The notes below the pieces were generated by a model. That model worked only from the letters and a program-made list of their open reading frames with translations, did no database searches and was not told the origin of the DNA. A stretch of 64,000 bases of DNA from Dendrophyllia cribrosa (taxonomy: Eukaryota; Cnidaria; Anthozoa; Scleractinia; Dendrophylliidae), in NCBI GenBank assembly GCA_024195265.1, contig JAJLRJ010000004.1, forward strand, positions 39,191,030-39,255,029, read 5' to 3'. Below are positions 23,503 through 42,796 of the stretch, one piece after another. A program made the translations under genes and the position numbers. How positions within the stretch are numbered: the stretch's first letter is position 1; each line of letters starts with the position of its first letter.

Positions 23503-23787
23503 TCAGTCTTTCTTTTTGTTTTGCCCAATGGTAATGACGCCCTGATTTCCAGTTTTGCCTCCCGTCGCCTGTTGCCTTCCTTCCTTCGGTCTCCAGTATA
23601 CCCAATAAATGCCATTTTGTGTGGGATAGCCTACTGACTCAGCTCTTCTTCGTTGAACTGGTGGAATGATGCGAAGTCTTGACAACATTTCTCGGCCTTG
23701 CTTCTCCCATTCCTCGCGTGAAACCGACGTTTCTGTGTTATCAGGAGCGGTCTGTTCCCTCTTCCCCCAGCTGGAAGCGCTACCCAT
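23503..23787 (-). CDS. Small conserved-looking ORF (94 residues), function unknown
   Basis: One uninterrupted frame from ATG at 23787 to TGA at 23503. It begins MGSASSWGKREQTAPDNTET, continues REEWEKQGREMLSRLRII and VGYPTQNGIYWVYWRPKEG, and ends in a lysine-rich GQNKKKD. MGSASS fits an N-myristoylation site, which would anchor the protein to membranes; a lipid signal is also present in its broken relative at 22223. There is no signal peptide or transmembrane helix. A CCAAT box and an AT-rich TATA-like stretch lie near 23940-23958 on the same strand. I recognise no family. The existence of a diverged second copy with matching residues supports real coding over chance. Confidence 0.5.
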   Translation of the reverse strand: MGSASSWGKREQTAPDNTETSVSREEWEKQGREMLSRLRIIPPVQRRRAESVGYPTQNGIYWVYWRPKEGRQQATGGKTGNQGVITIGQNKKKD

Positions 23788-24286
23788 GTTTTTTTCAATC
23801 TTTGAAGGATAACTTGCGGTAGAAATAACTGTTTAATAATTTGCGTGCTCAAAATCACCGTGAAATGTTTCGAGTGCACGAACAAAGAATGAGAACGACA
23901 CAAACAGGAGCTCCCCTTCAGTTAAACTGCCGGCCGCTTATTGGTTAATTATAAAAAGCAACTGTCAACTTCAACCTACTAACGTAACTGTTTCCATGAC
24001 AATTGCGTTTGACGTTATTATTGTAATTTTAACAATTTATATTCGTTAATACCATGGAAGTGGTACTCAAATGTATATAGGAGAAAGGTAACAATGGTAT
24101 TTCTCCTTTTTAACATCGTAGCCAAATAATGCACAGATTTTACAAAGGGAAATTGGAATAAAGTTCCCTTATTTACCACCCAATGACAAGGAACACCGAA
24201 GAAACAGTTTCAATAGAAACAGAAGAACGTTGTAAGGTATTGACGTCATGATTTCTCTGGAGTCCATCTTAACTCAATCTCGTCAC

Positions 24287-24599
24287 CAGGGCCTTCTCCG
24301 CGTTCAAAATGGCGGCGAAGAAACCCCTGGACAAGCTAGGCTGCCAAAATACTCCAAAACCCCCTAGGGTACTTTGTCACGTGACACACGATAAAATGTA
24401 TTAGTTTCATTTGAATAACGTATTCAGATTACATAAAACATACACGACTGCACATTACTGGAAATAACCTCCAAAAACGCCATTTAATCATGTGTTTCGT
24501 GATAACATACTCCACGAGTCTTGGAGTATTCAGTTTGTCGGCCTTGTCCAAGGGGTTTCTGCGCGCGCCCCGCCATTTTCAAAGCGGAGAAGGCCCTGG
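24287..24599. mobile_element. MITE with CCAGGGCCTTCTCCGC ends
   Basis: CCAGGGCCTTCTCCGCGTTC at the left matches GCGGAGAAGGCCCTGG at the right (24584-24599). A second inner pair, GAAACCCCTGGACAAG and CTTGTCCAAGGGGTTTC, extends the inverted repeat to about 50 bp. The element is 313 bp and non-coding. Confidence 0.85.
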
Positions 24600-25267
24600 A
24601 TCTTCGCCATCCCTTTTCAGTGTCACTCAATGAAACAACAGTGAATGTCAACCAATCAAAAAGATAGTAAATGACAATGGTATATATTTAGAAAGAAATC
24701 TCTCTGTAAAAAGAAATCCGGGGAGGGGGAGGGGGAGACTCGTATCCAGTCCCCATTTGATTGTTATGCAAAAGGAACATTGGACACATGGAAGCTAGGC
24801 AAGTGGGTTGTTATGGGAAGGGACGAGAGAGAAATCTGGAGTACGTACTATCTACATCTTTCAATAAAGGTTGTTTGAAAAATTGTGAAACGATTTGATG
24901 AAAAAGCAAGGCTGATAAACGGTACGGAAACGATTCCAAGACCGCAAGGCATCGTAGGTTCCCACTGGAAACCAAGCAGAGACTTTTGCGTCAGCATTGC
25001 GTCAGCATTGCATCAGCTTCGCCGACTACGTAACTCTCTTTGTCACCAAAAAAGATTGACAAGGCAACTTTTGATCATTATGTCGTGTTGGCAAAAGATG
25101 CTTTTGTTGCACTTGCACAAGACATTGGCGCGGCAAGATTGATGATTATAGTGGAAAGCTGGGTGAAGATGACTTTCTCGCTGCTAGAGTTGATCAGCTG
25201 GAAGAAGAGTTATTACTGGATTTAAATTTATCTACAGCCTGACCTTGAAAATTGTAGGTTCTTATAC

Positions 25268-25990
25268 ACAGATCTACCTGTTCCTCAAGGGCAGTGCAAG
25301 CATCATCGTCAATAATACTGTAAGTACGCATGCTTTGTAAAAAAGAATCTACAGTGGAACCTCGATTTAACGAAGTGCCAAGGGATTGGGGAAATTGGTT
25401 CGTTATATCGAGGGTTCGTTATCTCGAAAACCTCGTTATAACGAATTTGCGGAAAAACAACCAAAATCTTCGTTATATCGAGGTATAATTAATAATTGTT
25501 TTGTAACGATGTTACGTATTTCCGGATCTTAACAAATACCATTTGCACTTTAATGACTGTATGAAGCTACAGTACACTGTAAACATAACTACGATACTGG
25601 AAAACTGCACAGGTTATACCTTTGCCATATAGCACACACTGTTGGTCTGTTCCGCATTTGTCCTTTGTCGCGCGTTGACATTTATTCCTTATATCGGGGT
25701 AGATTTTACGTTTGGGCTGCCGAATTGTGTTCGTTATAACGAGGATTTCGTTATATCGATGTTCTGTTCCATACATTTTACTTTTAATTTTGCCGGGCTA
25801 AAGAATATCGTTCGTTATACCGAGGCCTTCGTTATATAGAGGTTCGTTAAATCGAGGTTCCACTGTATTTGCAGCAAGGTTTCATCGCGTATTAGCAATG
25901 GATGCCAACTATCTGGTGAAAGCTGCTCAATTATTTGGGCTAAACGTGAAAGTGATTCAGCTAGGCTTTTCTGTCTATTCCCAAGTATAC
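25268..25990. repeat. Left copy of a roughly 210-bp duplication, split by a MITE
   Basis: GATCTACCTGTTCCTCAAGG through TTCTGTCTATTCCCAAG matches 27968-28170 at about 90 percent by eye. The right copy has no insertion. On the minus strand the right copy reads as a plausible peptide (LAKIIEQLSPDSWHPLLICD, then ETLLQIDSFFQGMRTYSVID), so the duplicated sequence may be a fragment of another gene in the opposite direction. Confidence 0.75.
25350..25867. mobile_element. Tigger/pogo-type MITE with TA target duplication
   Basis: CAGTGGAACCTCGATTTAAC at 25352 is mirrored by GTTAAATCGAGGTTCCACTG ending at 25865, with TA on each side. CAGTGGAACC ends and TA targets are known for Tigger/pogo elements. 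The 514-bp interior repeats CGTTATAACGAGG and TCGTTATATCGAGG motifs and encodes no transposase. The uninterrupted duplicate at 28051 reads GAATCTATTTGCAGC, exactly the site before insertion. Confidence 0.9.
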
Positions 25991-27967
25991 CAAAATAAAG
26001 GAAGAAGTGCTCAAATATACGGAAGAAATTTTAGCTCAATGCAGTCATAGCAAGCTTCTCTTCACTACTCGTGAATCTCTTGACTACTTAATCACAAGCT
26101 CTCCATCCATGTAGAGAAAGTTAGTGTACTGGATGAAAGTTCCTCGACCAGCTTAGTTAAATCATTGTTGCCAGATGTCTCTGCCGACGCCTGTAGTAGT
26201 ATTCTAAAGGCATGTGGACAAGTGCCTCTGGCCGTGCGATTGATGCGTAGCCTCATCAGAGGAGAAAATATGTCAGTGGATGATGGGCTTGTTAAGGTTT
26301 TTGACAATGAGCATTTTTCTGATGACGTTCGACTAAACAGTATAACTAACACATCATTTCAAAGACTCAGCAGTGATGAGAGAGATGCATTCATATCTTT
26401 GGCAGTATTTCCTGTGTGGTTTGGAATAGAAGATGCCAGAGAGGTCTTAAATTTGAAGCATGCGCAACCAACCAAGATGATTCGATCACACACACAATGA
26501 AACGAGGTCGAGGCTTGGGTGGACAATTTCATACAAATCACTCTATTTTGTCCACCCCAGCCTCGAGTTGGTGCCTTTGTTCACAGGAATGCGGGAAAGG
26601 TCTATTCTTTTACAATTCATTCTCTTCTGCAATCCTCTATTGATGAAAAGAGAAGAACTGACAAAGAGATTGGAGCCGTATTTCATACAGCACAACACCA
26701 TTTTTACGACCACCACATCTCTAGTTTTGATGTGGCCAATGAGGCATTTTTAACTGGTCACTCAACAGATGCAGTCCATGCTTTCTTTGGTCAGCGAGAG
26801 AACATCTTGTTCTCCCTTGAGAATGGATCAAATGTTGACGAACTTTACTCCAAGGTTGTAGATGCTTTGTCCAAAGCAGAGCTATTTCTTTATGCTACAT
26901 TGCCTAGTGAAGAGTTCCTGTTCAGCAAGCTTTGCAACACAGCAGTGGATGAAGCAAAAAAAGGGGAACTGTAGCTGAGAAACGTAAGTTGCTAGCTGCT
27001 AAATCGTTTTGCCACTGGGGTTGGTTCTCCAACGGCTGTCAAACCTGGGACCATTCCTAGTATCCTGACTGTACCAATGCTGATTGTCCAGCAAAGCTTC
27101 TTTGTTATTATGGCATCCACCAGCTGCTCTGTGGCATGATTGAAAAAGGTATATCATCAGTTCAAGATTCATACTTTCGTCTGGGACAATTCTCTAATGA
27201 AAGCGTCCTCCAAAAGCTTGCAGAAGACATTCTCATAAAAGCTTTCCTTAAAAATAAGGGATTAGATGAGGATGTCAGTGAAAGACATCTACGCCTTGCA
27301 TTGCAGTTGCAAGCAGTCGGGAATTATATCGATATGCAGATTAATGAAGGGTTTTGGAACATGACTGGGTGGGCTCATGGTCTCTTCTCTTTATCGAAAC
27401 CTCCAGAGTGACGGAAACCGAGCCAACATTATGGATGACGTTATCTTTCTTTGTGTAAGAATGAAGTTACTCCATTACATTTACAAGGAAAAACGCTTTA
27501 CAAACTTGGATAGAGGAACAGCAGCAATGGCAAAGAGAGGTCTTAGTGGCAGACAAGAGATGGAACTTTTCCGTTGGAAATTATAAAACATGACAGGAGC
27601 AGTCACGGGATAAGGGCATGTCATATGACAAATTGTTGATGTTAATAATGAGTTACTAGAAAGAAAACACTCATTAAACGTGGCAAGGCTAGCTGCAAAG
27701 GCCACTGGGCAGCGCAGTTTTACAGTTTCAGAGTCAAACCATCATATAGTTTTTCCAAAAGTGCAGCTGCAGTAAGTGCCCGAAATAGTTACATGATCAT
27801 AAACACTCAATGGTCTCCTTGAGTGGAAAGCACTTTGGAAATCATTTGTCTGTTTATCTTAAACATGTACATCCTTTGTTTGTCACACTTGACATGTTCC
27901 TTCCTGCATTCATCCTTGTACTGTCTACAAACAAATCTATTTCTAAAATGCTTGCAATTGACAACGA

Positions 27968-28175
27968 AGCAGATCTAGCTGTTCCTCAAGGGCAGTGCAA
28001 GCATCATTGTCAATAACACTGTAAGTACGCATGCCTTGGAAAAAAGAATCTATTTGCAGCAAGGTTTCGTCGCATATTAGCAATGGATGCCAACTATCTG
28101 GTGAAAGCTGCTCAATTATTTTGGCTAAATGTGAAAGTGATCCAGAGGCTTTTCTGTCCATTCCCAAGCATGGGT
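27968..28175. repeat. Right copy of the duplication, without MITE
   Basis: See the left copy at 25268. The longest frame is on the minus strand (28209-27943, 88 residues, beginning MMSFMIVDLEQNPCLGMDRK). Function unknown; probably a gene fragment. Confidence 0.7.
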
Positions 28176-28209
28176 TTTGCTCCAAGTCTACTATCATAAA
28201 TGACATCAT

Positions 28210-30290
28210 TTGAAGTACTTTGCTGCACTCTATTAAGAAAGAGGAGTTCCCTTTTACAAGGGTTACTGCAGCGTCACCGAGGCGTGGGAGTTAATGAAAC
28301 CTTCAGTTGGGTTTCTGCTTTGTTTTAATATTTTAACCTTCTTTTTTCTTCAATAGCCCATCATGTCCTCTACAAGATAAAGCGATCTTGTGTTGATGTT
28401 GAAGTCTAAGAATCGCCATTGTACAATTTTTATTTCCAGAAAATCACACCTATTGATCCAAACATGCCCCACGAGATATGCTTCTTATTAGGACGTCACC
28501 AGTGAATACCAGCCTTAAAAACTCAGCTATGGAAACGTTTCTCATAAGCTCTAGATGAAGCCAGGTTAGAGTGAAACCGAGAATTTGATTAAAAAAAATA
28601 ATGACTGAAAATAAGACAAATAGAATTGAGTGGGCTGCTTTATTGGCAACTCTTTATTAATCACAAATAATTATAGAAGCAAAATGCCTTAAATTTTAAT
28701 TGGCCATAAGTTAAATATTTATTTAAGAAATTTTACCACAAGGGTGAACATTTTTTCACATTTTGAAGGACAATATTGCCCTGCAACGCAACCACGTCTC
28801 CAGATTCACAGTGCAGTGTAAACTATTTAGGAGGCTTTTGCTCTAGGGTAATTTAGCCTGAGAGCTTCTTGACTAAACATTTTGAGTATTAATATTATTA
28901 TTAATCTACATTCTATTTCTAATGATGACTGCAAGTGTCTATTATCCCCTGAAATGATGTTATTGCAAAATGCAATGGGAATGTGGGCCCGGGTGGTAGG
29001 GGGTGGGGGCTGGCACTCTTGGGAGATAAAGGATTAATTAGTCATACCAAACCACAAATTTTAACCTCTAAAAGGCACGACATTCACCCCCGTCTCTTTT
29101 ACATGGGTTTTACATGGGAGTCCACCCCGGGGGAAGTGGGGGGAGGGGGGTAGGCACACACACTCCCGTGATTTTTTCAACATCAAAATAGGAACCGTTT
29201 AGCAGTCACCTTCTAGTTTAAGTGGAGATACACTATTGATTAGACCAAACAAAAACCATACTGTTGTTCCCGTTACACTGGGAATAAAGTAAGTTGATTA
29301 GAGGCTCTACGTTGTTGTTGTTGTTGTTTTTTTTTTCATATAACAATAATTACAATAATTTTCATACACATAAAGGCCCATTTAAATGGTTCCAACACGT
29401 GAGCCAACATCCAACATTCATGTTGGGATCATTTCAACAGGTCATCCAACATTATTGGAAGTGTTGAAAAATGTCGAAATCTTGTTGGAAGGGTGTTCCA
29501 GCAAAGTTTCTTCCAACAACATTCTTTTTGTTCTCGAAAATGTCGGTTCGTTTTGAAGCCATTTGAACACTTCACTTCATTCGACATTTGGAACTGTTAA
29601 AAGTTGAATAGCGAGTGTTTAATCCCTCTTTCCGTAAAGTGCTGTCAGATACGAGAGGATTAACATAGCTTTAGTCAGGTAACCTGAACCTTTTTAGCTT
29701 GGCCAGGCTGCAAGTATGAAGCTTAACTACCTTTTTGGTACATGGCTGAGACTTTGTAAAAGACACACAAGCGGTGATAGTCTCTGCTGTAAAGATTTAA
29801 TTCTAAGAAGGTAAAACTAAGGTCATTTTGTTTCCCAACACTTTTTATGGTTTCACTTGAACACGTCCACGACTTTGTAGCTGAATTTTAATTCGCCATA
29901 TCCTAAGTTGTTTTTTGGTATCTTTTACAAACTCATTATATAAGCATTAAGAGTGATCAAAGTCTAATTTATCCTTTTTCATCAATAAATAATCAAGTCA
30001 GGACAAATGAAGAACTGATAACCTTGGAGGATTCTCCCAATTTGTACTATAGGATATATATTCAGATCAGTAAGGAGATGTGAATTGACATGGAAATTTA
30101 ATATGAAAGGCATGTGCTTTATACGTATAGGATGTGTGTGTGGGAAGACTACTGATCGTTTTCATCTGCATAAGCAGTTTGTTTTTCTGGCTTTGAGAGC
30201 AACATCAGACTGACGAACTCTAATTGAGTCATAGGGAAAAGAATATTTAGAAAATTTAAGACTGAACTTTGCATGCAACTGCCATTTTAC
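28210..30290. other. Stretch without recognised gene
   Basis: AT-rich DNA with a GTT microsatellite at about 29310-29328, G-rich patches near 28980-29160, and a region at 29370-29580 with repeated CCAACA/TGTTGG motifs that may be a decayed MITE. No convincing exon was seen. Confidence 0.35.
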
Positions 30291-30800
30291 AACTACCCTG
30301 GGTACCAGAGGTTCTATCACGGCACACTTTTGTGAGATATCGGGGCAGCCGAAGACAGACTGACCAGCCAGAGGCCTGCAAGGAGCGGTGAAGCTGCAAC
30401 CAGAGGTTCTCTCACAGCACACTTTTGTGAGATGTCGGGGCCAGCCGAAGACAGACTGACCAGCCAGAGGCCTGAAAGGGGCGGTGAGGCTGCAACCAGA
30501 GGTTCTCTCACATCACACTTTTGTGAGATGTCGGGCCAGCCGAAGACAGACTCACCAACCAGAGGCCGGCAAGGAGCAATGAAGCTGCAACCGGAGGTTC
30601 TCTTGCAGATACACTTTTGTGAGATGTCAGGGCTGGCCGAAGACAGACTGACCGGCCAGAGGCCGGCAACGAGTGGCAAAGCTGCGACCAGAGGTTTTCT
30701 CGCGACACACTTTTGTGAGATGTCAACACCGGCCAAAGACCAACCAATGAGAGGGATGAGAATTGGAGAAAAGCCTCTGGCACCCAGGGTATTTTACACC
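30290..30800. repeat. 96-bp minisatellite bounded by inverted ends
   Basis: Five copies of a unit of about 96 bp contain CACACTTTTGTGAGATGTC, CCGAAGACAGACTGACC, GGCCAGAGGCC and GCTGCAACCAGAGGTT. Landmark CACTTTTGTGAG starts near 30325, 30420, 30516, 30611 and 30708. The array lies between CCCTGGGTACCAGAGG and CCTCTGGCACCCAGGG, an inverted pair, so it may be an element whose inside has expanded. Both strands give long frames; these are by-products of the period being divisible by three. Confidence 0.85.
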
Positions 30801-31489
30801 AAAATGGTGGCCAAATTCGCATTTTTAAGAAATTCTTGAAATACAGCCAAATTTTCTTTATCATTGGTAGTTTGGTTCAAAACTTTAGAAAAGTCCACAC
30901 ACTGAGTGAAAAAACACTTGTTTTTGTTTTCTTCATGGAGATGCTCAGCCACACCACCAAAATTTTTTAAATAATTTATCTCCAAAGCAATGTAATTTAT
31001 AGACATGAAACATGGCATGACAATAATATTACTATTGCTGATAAAAAGAACTTGTTAAAAGAAGAACCATTTAGAATAAGCTGTTAAGATCTTATAATTT
31101 TGATAATGTCAGGTGCAAACAAAGAATTGATGAATCCTGTTGTGTCATATTTTAAAAGATTGGGAGAAATCCTCTCTCTTCCTAGGAATAAGAATGCCTT
31201 AAAACAAGCCTCTGAAATTCTTATCTCTTGTATAACAATAATGTGCTCAACGTGAATAGATATTTTCCTCTCAAGTTAATTACTAAAATTTTACATGGCA
31301 TTGTTCATTACATTTTAATGTTAAATCGTAATAAATGTTTTACACTTATCATTTTGTTCTTAATATATCACTGGAAATTTCACATACATACAAAACAATG
31401 TTTTTAGAGTTAAATTGATGTCCTCATTGGTGTTTAAGTCGTGAGTGAATTGTTATAAACTGGTGCACCTCCAAGTCAAAGTGATTGGC

Positions 31490-39553
<8,064 letters not shown>

Positions 39554-40459
39554 CTTGCCCAGAATACCCAGAATTCATTGCGAATAGACACCAAAAAAAA
39601 TTTCTGTCAGTTAGAACGCGCGCTATGATTGGTCAATTTTCCGGTCCGTATACGTACGGCCCGCAAAATTTGAGTCCCAACCGCGGTCAAACGAGAGAAA
39701 GTACTTAAAAATTAAGGTTGTCATTTTCACTGTTTAAAGTTTAATATATTGCCAATACACTGTCAATTTACCAAACGTTTTGAAAGTTTACCAAAAAAGT
39801 TCTAAGCGTTTAAAAACTGTGCGCCATTTGCCAACATAATTTTGATCAGGCGTAAAGAGTTTTGGTCAGTTCTCAACGGAAAAAGGCTCATCATTTTAAG
39901 AAAAATTAAAAGATAGTAACGTCCACTATTTTTTTATACATCCTTGCCCATATTTCCATTTAATATTAAATCAAATCCCACTTAAAAAATGAAAAACATC
40001 TCGGACTCTTGACCGCGGTGGAGCATCGGCCAAGCAACTTAGTTGTTTTCTGCATTAAAAATTATCCAGAGGAAACGTTTGGAGCTAAATGGGTTAAACA
40101 TGTCAGGTTACAAAAACTCTCCGAAAAAAAATTGTTTTGGTATTCATAGCTTTTATGCTATAATTGGAAAAACACGAGTAACTCGGCAAATTCGTTTAAC
40201 TTGACAAAAGAGTAAGCTTACCTTTCTTAGTAAGAAAACGTCTCTATGAAAAACATAAGCTTAAAGCTGCAAACTGACAACTTGAAACGGCTTCCATCGG
40301 CAAACTTGTATCATATAAGCTAGCTTAGTTTGATCAAGCTCTTGTCTAGTTATAAACTTAATTAAGCTTAAGTTCAGAGTTATCGTTTGTGGCAGTGGCT
40401 GTAATAAGAACAAACTTGAAGCTACAGAATTTAATACGCTAAAAGTCTGAAAAGTGTAC
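39554..40459. other. SFT2 upstream region without recognised gene
   Basis: CCCAGAATACCCAGAATTCA (39560-39579), just upstream of the SFT2 start, resembles a ZNF143-type promoter site. Beyond it are AT-rich segments with no clear exon. Confidence 0.3.
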
Positions 40460-40661
40460 CTTGATTCCTCAGCGAAATTTTTGTCCTTGCAGTGGATTCC
40501 ATGAAAACAATTTTTGCGTATTCGCAAATACGCTCTTGCTCCAGCTCACGCTGAAAATTTGTCAGGTGCGATTGAAATTCAAACTCATCCATGCACAAAG
40601 TTCGGCATGAAGCCGTATTGAGAGTTTGTTCGTTCACCGCTGTAGACCGAAGTGCTGCCAC
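40460..40661 (-). CDS. Possible first exon of an unidentified gene
   Basis: From ATG at 40661 the frame reads MAALRSTAVNEQTLNTASC, MDEFEFQSHLTNFQRELEQE and RICEYAKIVFMESTARTK, and meets a donor GTACAC after CAAG at 40460. The charged, helix-friendly middle looks like real protein. No continuation was found: the only clear minus-strand exons further down belong to SFT2, and the phase does not fit SFT2 exon 2. Family not recognised. Confidence 0.3.
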
Positions 40662-41241
40662 ATCAGTTCCCGTTTGACAAACACGTTTGTTTTAGCGATT
40701 TTATCGCGGCCTTTTCATTCTTCTTTTCCTCATTTGTCTTCGCCAGTAACTAAGAATTCTTTTCAAATAAAACTACCTTGTCAGTTGTGTCAGGTTTCCA
40801 TCGTCCTACCGAACACATGGAAGTTCAAGATTAAATTAAGCCAATAAAATTTGCTCTTTCAGTTTCTTGTGACGGACGTCAGTCAAATGAAGCCGTCCAT
40901 CTTTTGACTTGAAAGGTTTTCCTTTATCTCCGATTTATTCCCCCCCCCCCTCGATTTATGGCCCTCGCGCGCGCTTAGGCCAAAAATCGAGGGGAAAAAA
41001 CTCGGTCCGTAACTAAAGATACGGCCCTCGAACTCGGCTAATAAGAGGTATATATATAGCTCCTGGCATTACATATATCACGAATTTTTTTTCTATCCTT
41101 TCTTGCTTCTTTCGTATTATTTCTTTAAATCGTCTTCTTACTACAGCTACGCTATATCGTCTCTCCTGGTGTCATAAACTTGAAAAAAAACACGCGACGC
41201 GTATATTTCGCGATTTCGATTCAGTTTGTCGCGAAATTTTA

Positions 41242-42135
41242 GGCCCCGACCACACTAATGCGTTTTCGTTTGAAAACGCATACGTTTTGATACGTTTTCG
41301 CCTATCGTCAGACCCCGTCCACACTAATGCGTTTTCGTTTGAAAACGCATACTTTTTTATCCGTTTTTACCGATCGTCCACACTAAAACGATCAAAAACG
41401 GAGATGTTTATCTATGAAAACGGAGGTTTTCGAAAACGCTTTTCAGAGTGGAGACTTTTGAAAACGCAGGTCTATCATTTTAATGTGGACGGCAAAAACG
41501 GAGCTTTCCAAAAACGCATACGTCACAACCAGTAACGCGTAGTATCGCTGACGCTATTGGGGCATGCGTATTGAACAGAAAAACGTCAGAGCAGAGCCTG
41601 ATGATGAAAACGCATCTTTCAGCTCCTTGTGTGGACGCAGATCCTTTTATCCGTTATCGGGGAACCAAAAACGGAGGTTTTAAAAACCTCATTAGTGTGG
41701 ACGAGGCCTAAAACGCCCGAAAACGCTGATGAAAACGGAGACTTTCGAAAACGGTTTCAAAAGTGGAGACTTTTGAAAACGCATCGCTTTGACAACGCTT
41801 CATTTCTAGTGTGGACAGGTGAAAACGGAGACTTTTGAAAACGGTAACGTAAAAAGCGTCACATGCCTCTAGTGTGGACAGGTGAAAACGGAGACTTTTG
41901 AAAACGATGACGTAAAGAGCGTCACATGCCATCGGTTCCAGTCCAAATCGGAGCATCTATCACCTTTAACACATGCGCAATCCCCGGTCCCAGTCGTTTT
42001 CATCGTTTTCGAGCCTTTTAGTGTGGACAGGCTAAAACGACACGAAAACGCTAGTGTGGACGAAAATATTTTGCTTCGTTTTCGCCGAGATGAAAACGGA
42101 GACTTTTGAAAACGCATTAGTGTGGCCGGGTGACG
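41242..42135. mobile_element. Fold-back repeat with GTTTTCGAAAACG-type arms
   Basis: CGACCACACTAATGCGTTTT at the left and CGCATTAGTGTGGCCGGGTG at the right are inverted. The inside repeats AAAACGGAGACTTTTGAAAA, AGTGTGGACAGGTGAAAACG and their complements about a dozen times. It is non-coding and resembles the 21251 element in having GTCCACACTA/GTCTACACG-type ends. Confidence 0.8.
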
Positions 42136-42682
42136 CGAAAATCCAGATTTTGCTATTTTATTCAAACAAGATTAAATTTTGCATTTTATCGTTATAGAGT
42201 TACAGTTTCGTTCCTGTTTATATTGGTATTGTAGTGTTTTTTGACGTGACTGGTCCGTGACTGGTAAAATTGACATTCACTTGTACGGAAGCATCAAGCC
42301 AATAATCAATGATTGATTTTTACATAAATCGCGAAATTTCATCCTTAAATCGCGAAATTTAAGTGACTTGTCACACACAAGCTTTGAGAAAGTGTCGCGA
42401 AATGGTCCGAAATGCGCACAGTCCAAATCGGGAAATTATTAAAATTAAGCATGTCGCGAAAATCTCCTGTAATAAGGTATTTTAGTAAACATAAGGAACT
42501 TTTTCGAAAGAGTTTAAAAGAGGTGAGGAATAAATTGTAGAAAAATCCCAGGGTGCCCCTGAAAAATCCGTATAAAAAAATGATCTTTTTTGCACTTTAA
42601 ATGAGCCAGTAATATAAAGATACAGCAGAAACTCAAAAAAATATACACTTTAATGACGCTACTTAAAGTACCTACCAAAATC

Positions 42683-42700
42683 CAATATGGCGCCATATTG
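42683..42700. promoter_or_regulatory. Perfect palindrome upstream of CRYZL1
   Basis: CAATATGGCGCCATATTG is an exact 18-bp palindrome 97 bp before the CRYZL1 start codon. ATGGCGCC in both directions resembles a double YY1 site. A role in the CRYZL1 promoter is inference. Confidence 0.35.
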
Positions 42701-42796
42701 TTGCGATATGGAGTTTTGATGCATGACATTTTACTTGATTTTATTCATCTGTGTTACCTGGTGTTACTATTAAGCCCAGCAGGTACTCCTTTGACG

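Larger units (their letters stand above)
24960..27720 (+). pseudogene. Degraded HEPN / NB-ARC-like / TPR receptor gene
   Basis: Pieces of one protein lie in order on the plus strand with stops and frameshifts between them. At 25040-25240: FDHYVVLAKDAFVAL and, after a shift, KLGEDDFLAARVDQLEEELL, resembling the DZIP3-like HEPN domain common in coral proteins. At 26165-26974 one frame holds ILKACGQVPLAVRLMRSLI (like the GLPLA region of NB-ARC ATPases), SFQRLSSDERDAFISLAVFP, then a helical region (SIDEKRRTDKEIGAVFHTAQ) that could be TPR-like; a single TGA at 26498 breaks it. At 27136-27411 helical protein continues. Intact relatives would be cytosolic STAND-type sensors. No Walker A was found and a MITE interrupts the gene at 25352, so it is very likely dead. 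The family call is inferred from memory of such proteins. Confidence 0.5.

Noticed and set aside
30317..30839. Frames of up to 139 residues on both strands
   Set aside because: The 96-bp minisatellite period is divisible by three, so any stop-free unit stays open. The repeats explain the frames.
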